DNA of 17,691 nt from an uncultured Actinomycetes bacterium (GTDB taxonomy: Bacteria; Actinomycetota; Acidimicrobiia; Acidimicrobiales; Ilumatobacteraceae). Position numbers and translations under genes: made by a program. The DNA is taken from positions 1 to 17,691 of the forward strand of contig CAIOHI010000141.1 of the NCBI GenBank assembly GCA_903858075.1, in the 5' to 3' direction. Each line of letters opens with the position of its first letter. Within the stretch, counting starts at the first letter, position 1. This document shows, one piece after another, positions 15,536-17,691 of this stretch. The notes under the pieces were generated by a model. That model was given only the letters and a program-made list of their open reading frames with translations. It did not search any database and was not told the DNA's origin.

Positions 15536-16554
15536 CTTGTTCCCTGCTTTGTTCGCAACAACAGCAAGAAAAACGGTGCACCAAGAAAAGCCGTAACAAC
15601 TCCAATTGGTGTTTCCGATGGGTTCTGTAGCACACGACCAGGAATGTCGGCAATGATGAGAAATGAAGCGCCCATTAACAAACTCAGCGGCACTATTACT
15701 CGGTAACTTGCGCCAGCAAGCAAGCGCACTGCGTGCGGAACAATAATTCCTACGAATCCAATGAGCCCACTCACGGCAACTACTGCCGATGTACCAAGGG
15801 TTGCTGCAATGACCACAACAATGCGCACGCGATTGACCGAGGCACCCAAAGCTGTTGCTTCGTCATCACCTACGCGCATGATGTCGAGCAGTCGGCGATG
15901 CATGAATAGCACGGCAGAACTTACAACAACATATGGAAGCACAAGACGTACGTCTCCCCAAGTTGCTGAACTCAAACGCCCGAGAATCCAGGAATACACT
16001 TGACGCACAACGTCGGTATGTCGTTGCAATACAAAAGTCTGCACAGCAGTTGCAAGAGCAGTCACAGCAACACCAGCCAAAACTAAAGTTGACGCACTTT
16101 TCTGACCACCAAAAGCCGTACCCACAACGTAGGTAACTAATACCGCAAGTAGCCCACCTGCAAAAGCGCTGAGTGGCAGTGGGTCAATGATCCACGTACT
16201 TGAGCCTGAACGATTCAACGTAAAGACCAAAGTTGCACCGAGTCCTGCTCCTGCTGCAACACCCAATAAATACGGGTCAACTAATGGGTTACGGAAAACC
16301 CCTTGGTAACTCGCACCACTCAACGACAGCATTGACCCCACCAACGAAGCCAGCACCACCCGTGGCATGCGAATGTCCCAGATAATGGTCCACTCACGAG
16401 ATGTGACCCCGCTATCAATAGAGATCAACGGCAGATGGTCGAGCAACGCCAATGGCACCCGCCACCAGGTAGGCCCTGCTGGCCCCACCATTGCACCAAG
16501 CAAAACAGAGACAAGCGCCAGTGCACCAGCGGCGGGAATCCACCACCGGCGCAC
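15532..16554 (-). CDS. btuC: Vitamin B12 (or siderophore) ABC transporter permease, FecCD family
   Basis: A 340-residue FecCD-type permease with about nine to ten helices. Family signatures are IRMPRVVLASLVGSMLSLSG (61-80), followed by ASYQGVFRNPLVDPYLLGVA (81-100), then GLIGFVGIIVPHAVRLL and the C-terminal LGAPFFLLLLR. The start is GTG at 16554, giving a proper first helix; there is no clear ribosome site. It is 42 bp after btuF and in the same reading frame, separated only by the btuF TAG. It would pair with two BtuD subunits and receive ligand from BtuF. Confidence 0.87.
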   Translation of the reverse strand: MRRWWIPAAGALALVSVLLGAMVGPAGPTWWRVPLALLDHLPLISIDSGVTSREWTIIWDIRMPRVVLASLVGSMLSLSGASYQGVFRNPLVDPYLLGVAAGAGLGATLVFTLNRSGSSTWIIDPLPLSAFAGGLLAVLVTYVVGTAFGGQKSASTLVLAGVAVTALATAVQTFVLQRHTDVVRQVYSWILGRLSSATWGDVRLVLPYVVVSSAVLFMHRRLLDIMRVGDDEATALGASVNRVRIVVVIAATLGTSAVVAVSGLIGFVGIIVPHAVRLLAGASYRVIVPLSLLMGASFLIIADIPGRVLQNPSETPIGVVTAFLGAPFFLLLLRTKQGTR

Positions 16555-16596
16555 CGGCTGCTCAACTGTTTCGGCTAAAGGAAAGATGGCTGACTG

Positions 16597-17550
16597 CTAC
16601 TTACTTGTCTCAGCAAATTTTGCAACTGCTGCTGCAACTTGTTTTACAAGATCTACAACTCGGGGACCCCAACGCGAGGCCACGTCATCGTCGAGTTCTA
16701 CAACATTGCCGTTGGTGACTGCATCAATTTTATTCCAACCTGGTCGCACTGCAACTGTCTTTGCATCTTGCTGACAGCATTTAGTATCGGCCAAGAAAAT
16801 GAGTTGTGGGTTTGCAGAAATAATTGCTTCTTGCGAAAGTTGTGGGTAATCGTTTCCTGCTTCAGCCAAATCGGCAATGTTTTGCAACTTGAACTGCGAC
16901 ATGATTTGGCCAACAAAAGTATTTGACGTCACCGAGTAGTAAGTGTTGTCGAGCTCATAGAAGTAGCTGATGGGAGCATCTGGCAACTCCATTGAAGATA
17001 CTGCTGTCTCAATATCTGCCTTCATGGAAGCAACAAGTGCCTCGGCTTCTGTTGTCTTGCCAGTTAGTTCACCGAGTTCCGTAATTTGCTTGTACGAGTC
17101 GTCAAAGCTTGTGGCTGCTGCTCCTGTCCACACTGTGATTCCAAGTGCTTCCAGTTGTGTTTGCAAGTTGCCCGGGTCGTACGCAAGAAGAACAACTGTT
17201 GCATCGAGTGCAGCAATAGCTTCTGCACTTGGCTGCGCTGCATCTATTTTGTTTTCGAATGATGCCGCTGCTTCTGGATAATTGCTGTAGTTGTCTACCG
17301 CTACTAGTTGATCTTGCGCACCAATGGCATAAAGCATTTCTGTTGCCGTGGCAGACAACGAAACAATTTTGTTCGTTGATACTTCTGGCGCCGCAGTGTC
17401 GGTACTGACTTCAGCAACAGTGTCGGCAACCGTGTTGGCTGCCGATTGGTCACTTGTTCCACAGGCAGCAAACAATAGAGCCGAGGCTCCGACTGCTAAA
17501 AAGGTGCGGCGGGTAACGCTACGAAACTGACGAGTTGAATTAATTGACAT
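16597..17550 (-). CDS. btuF: Vitamin B12 (or siderophore) ABC transporter substrate-binding lipoprotein
   Basis: A 317-residue binding protein of the BtuF/FepB type. The N-terminus has a twin-arginine motif (VTRRTFL, R14-R15) and lipobox FAAC (C30), so it is probably a Tat-exported lipoprotein. A low-complexity Thr/Ala/Val linker (31-60) precedes the first lobe, KIVSLSATATEMLYAIGAQD (61-80). The end has DVASRWGPRVVDLV (289-302), like BtuF. Adjacent cysteines C258-C259 lie in the second lobe. The frame stays open upstream to 17679, but GGAGGAAG at 17562-17555 sits 4 nt before the ATG at 17550, and the signal peptide begins right after it, so I place the start there. The presumed cobalamin riboswitch lies upstream. 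B12 specificity is inferred, not proven. Confidence 0.85.
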   Translation of the reverse strand: MSINSTRQFRSVTRRTFLAVGASALLFAACGTSDQSAANTVADTVAEVSTDTAAPEVSTNKIVSLSATATEMLYAIGAQDQLVAVDNYSNYPEAAASFENKIDAAQPSAEAIAALDATVVLLAYDPGNLQTQLEALGITVWTGAAATSFDDSYKQITELGELTGKTTEAEALVASMKADIETAVSSMELPDAPISYFYELDNTYYSVTSNTFVGQIMSQFKLQNIADLAEAGNDYPQLSQEAIISANPQLIFLADTKCCQQDAKTVAVRPGWNKIDAVTNGNVVELDDDVASRWGPRVVDLVKQVAAAVAKFAETSK

Positions 17551-17554
17551 TTTT

Positions 17555-17562
17555 CTTCCTCC
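17555..17562 (-). promoter_or_regulatory. Shine-Dalgarno site deciding the btuF start
   Basis: GGAGGAAG followed by AAAA and ATG at 17550. The core GGAGG is 7 nt from the ATG. Being the strongest ribosome site in this leader, it argues against any start further upstream. Confidence 0.7.
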
Positions 17563-17576
17563 GAAGATTGCTGGAG

Positions 17577-17614
17577 AAAAAAGAGTGGGTCGAAGGTGGG
17601 GTTCTCCCACCTCG
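17577..17614 (-). terminator. Possible attenuator hairpin with U-tract in the btuF leader
   Basis: On the minus strand AGGTGGG (17612-17606) can pair perfectly with CCCACCT (17600-17594) around a 5-nt loop. The same GAGGTGGG can instead pair, with one bulge, to CCCACTC (17589-17583), which is followed directly by six U (17582-17577). The second form looks like an intrinsic terminator, the first like its rival. No folding energy was computed. Confidence 0.35.
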
Positions 17615-17691
17615 CGGACCGCCCTTCCTTCGAGGACTGGTAAACGCATATAGATCAGGCGACCGGACTTGCCTTCCACAGCTTGCGCTGA
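17615..17691 (-). ncRNA. Likely 3' part of a cobalamin riboswitch (truncated by window end)
   Basis: Reading the minus strand from the window edge, GTGGAAGGC is followed by AAGTCCGGTCGCCTGATC (17670-17653). This matches the closing B12-box pattern AGYCMGGAGACCKGCC at most positions, with mismatches near its end. Next comes a stem CCTCG/CGAGG (17635-17631 with 17614-17610). Its loop contains GGGCGGTCC, whose GGCGG could kiss the conserved CCGCC loop of the aptamer, as L5-L13 do in this family. The main core lies outside the window, so this is provisional. Its place ahead of btuFCD supports the call. Confidence 0.55.

Noticed and set aside
16555..16599. btuF-btuC fusion (same frame, only one stop between)
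   Set aside because: The btuF TAG is a true stop, btuF ends at a normal family length, and btuC has its own GTG start giving a proper first helix.
17551..17679. N-terminal extension of btuF to an ATG at 17679
   Set aside because: The extension covers the riboswitch-like leader, while a strong ribosome site and a Tat-lipoprotein signal begin at 17550.
1..17691. Defence system, prophage, IS element or CRISPR array
   Set aside because: No transposase, integrase, nuclease, phage structural gene or regularly spaced repeat was seen on either strand.

Overview
The window reads as a very compact piece of an actinobacterial chromosome, probably of the class Acidimicrobiia (freshwater or marine type). 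This is an inference from gene content: an F420-type luciferase-like oxidoreductase, a mycothiol-type maleylpyruvate isomerase, an actinobacterial HExxH family resembling TIGR04338, and a CopC-CopD fusion. Base composition looks close to 47-50% G+C by eye, low for the phylum. Genes abut or overlap by 4 bp, convergent genes share or touch stop codons, and no intergenic stretch between genes exceeds about 70 bp. I see no tRNA, rRNA, IS element, phage gene or CRISPR array.

Layout. (1) 1-626, minus: the N-terminal two thirds of an LLM-class F420-dependent oxidoreductase, cut by the window edge. (2) 693-1816, plus: a coupled pair, a DUF2786 protein and a small HExxH metallohydrolase. (3) 1813-5973, minus: a likely operon of SDR oxidoreductase, NfuA-type Fe-S scaffold, HMG-CoA-synthase-like protein fused to an OB-fold (DUF35) domain, and SCP2-type thiolase. 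The last two resemble the archaeal thiolase/DUF35/HMG-CoA synthase complex. (4) 6034-6957, plus: a cation diffusion facilitator. (5) 6972-11496, plus: a TPP riboswitch followed by thiamine pyrophosphokinase and a complete thiamine ABC importer (ThiB, ThiP, ThiQ), then a coupled GNAT acetyltransferase. (6) 11497-17691, minus: a leader that looks like the 3' end of a cobalamin riboswitch, then BtuF, BtuC and BtuD for vitamin B12 uptake, followed with tiny gaps by a serine beta-lactamase-fold protein, a maleylpyruvate isomerase-family protein and a CopC-CopD-YtkA-like copper protein.

The strongest theme is vitamin scavenging: one thiamine block and one B12 block, each headed by a riboswitch-like leader. 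Thiamine is imported and pyrophosphorylated, and no thiamine biosynthesis gene is present here. The most unusual enzymatic unit is the thiolase plus HMGCS-DUF35 fusion, whose OB domain lacks the usual zinc-ribbon cysteines. The most interesting regulatory signals are a Shine-Dalgarno sequence built into the conserved 3' end of the TPP aptamer, and overlapping hairpins ahead of btuF that could act as a switch.
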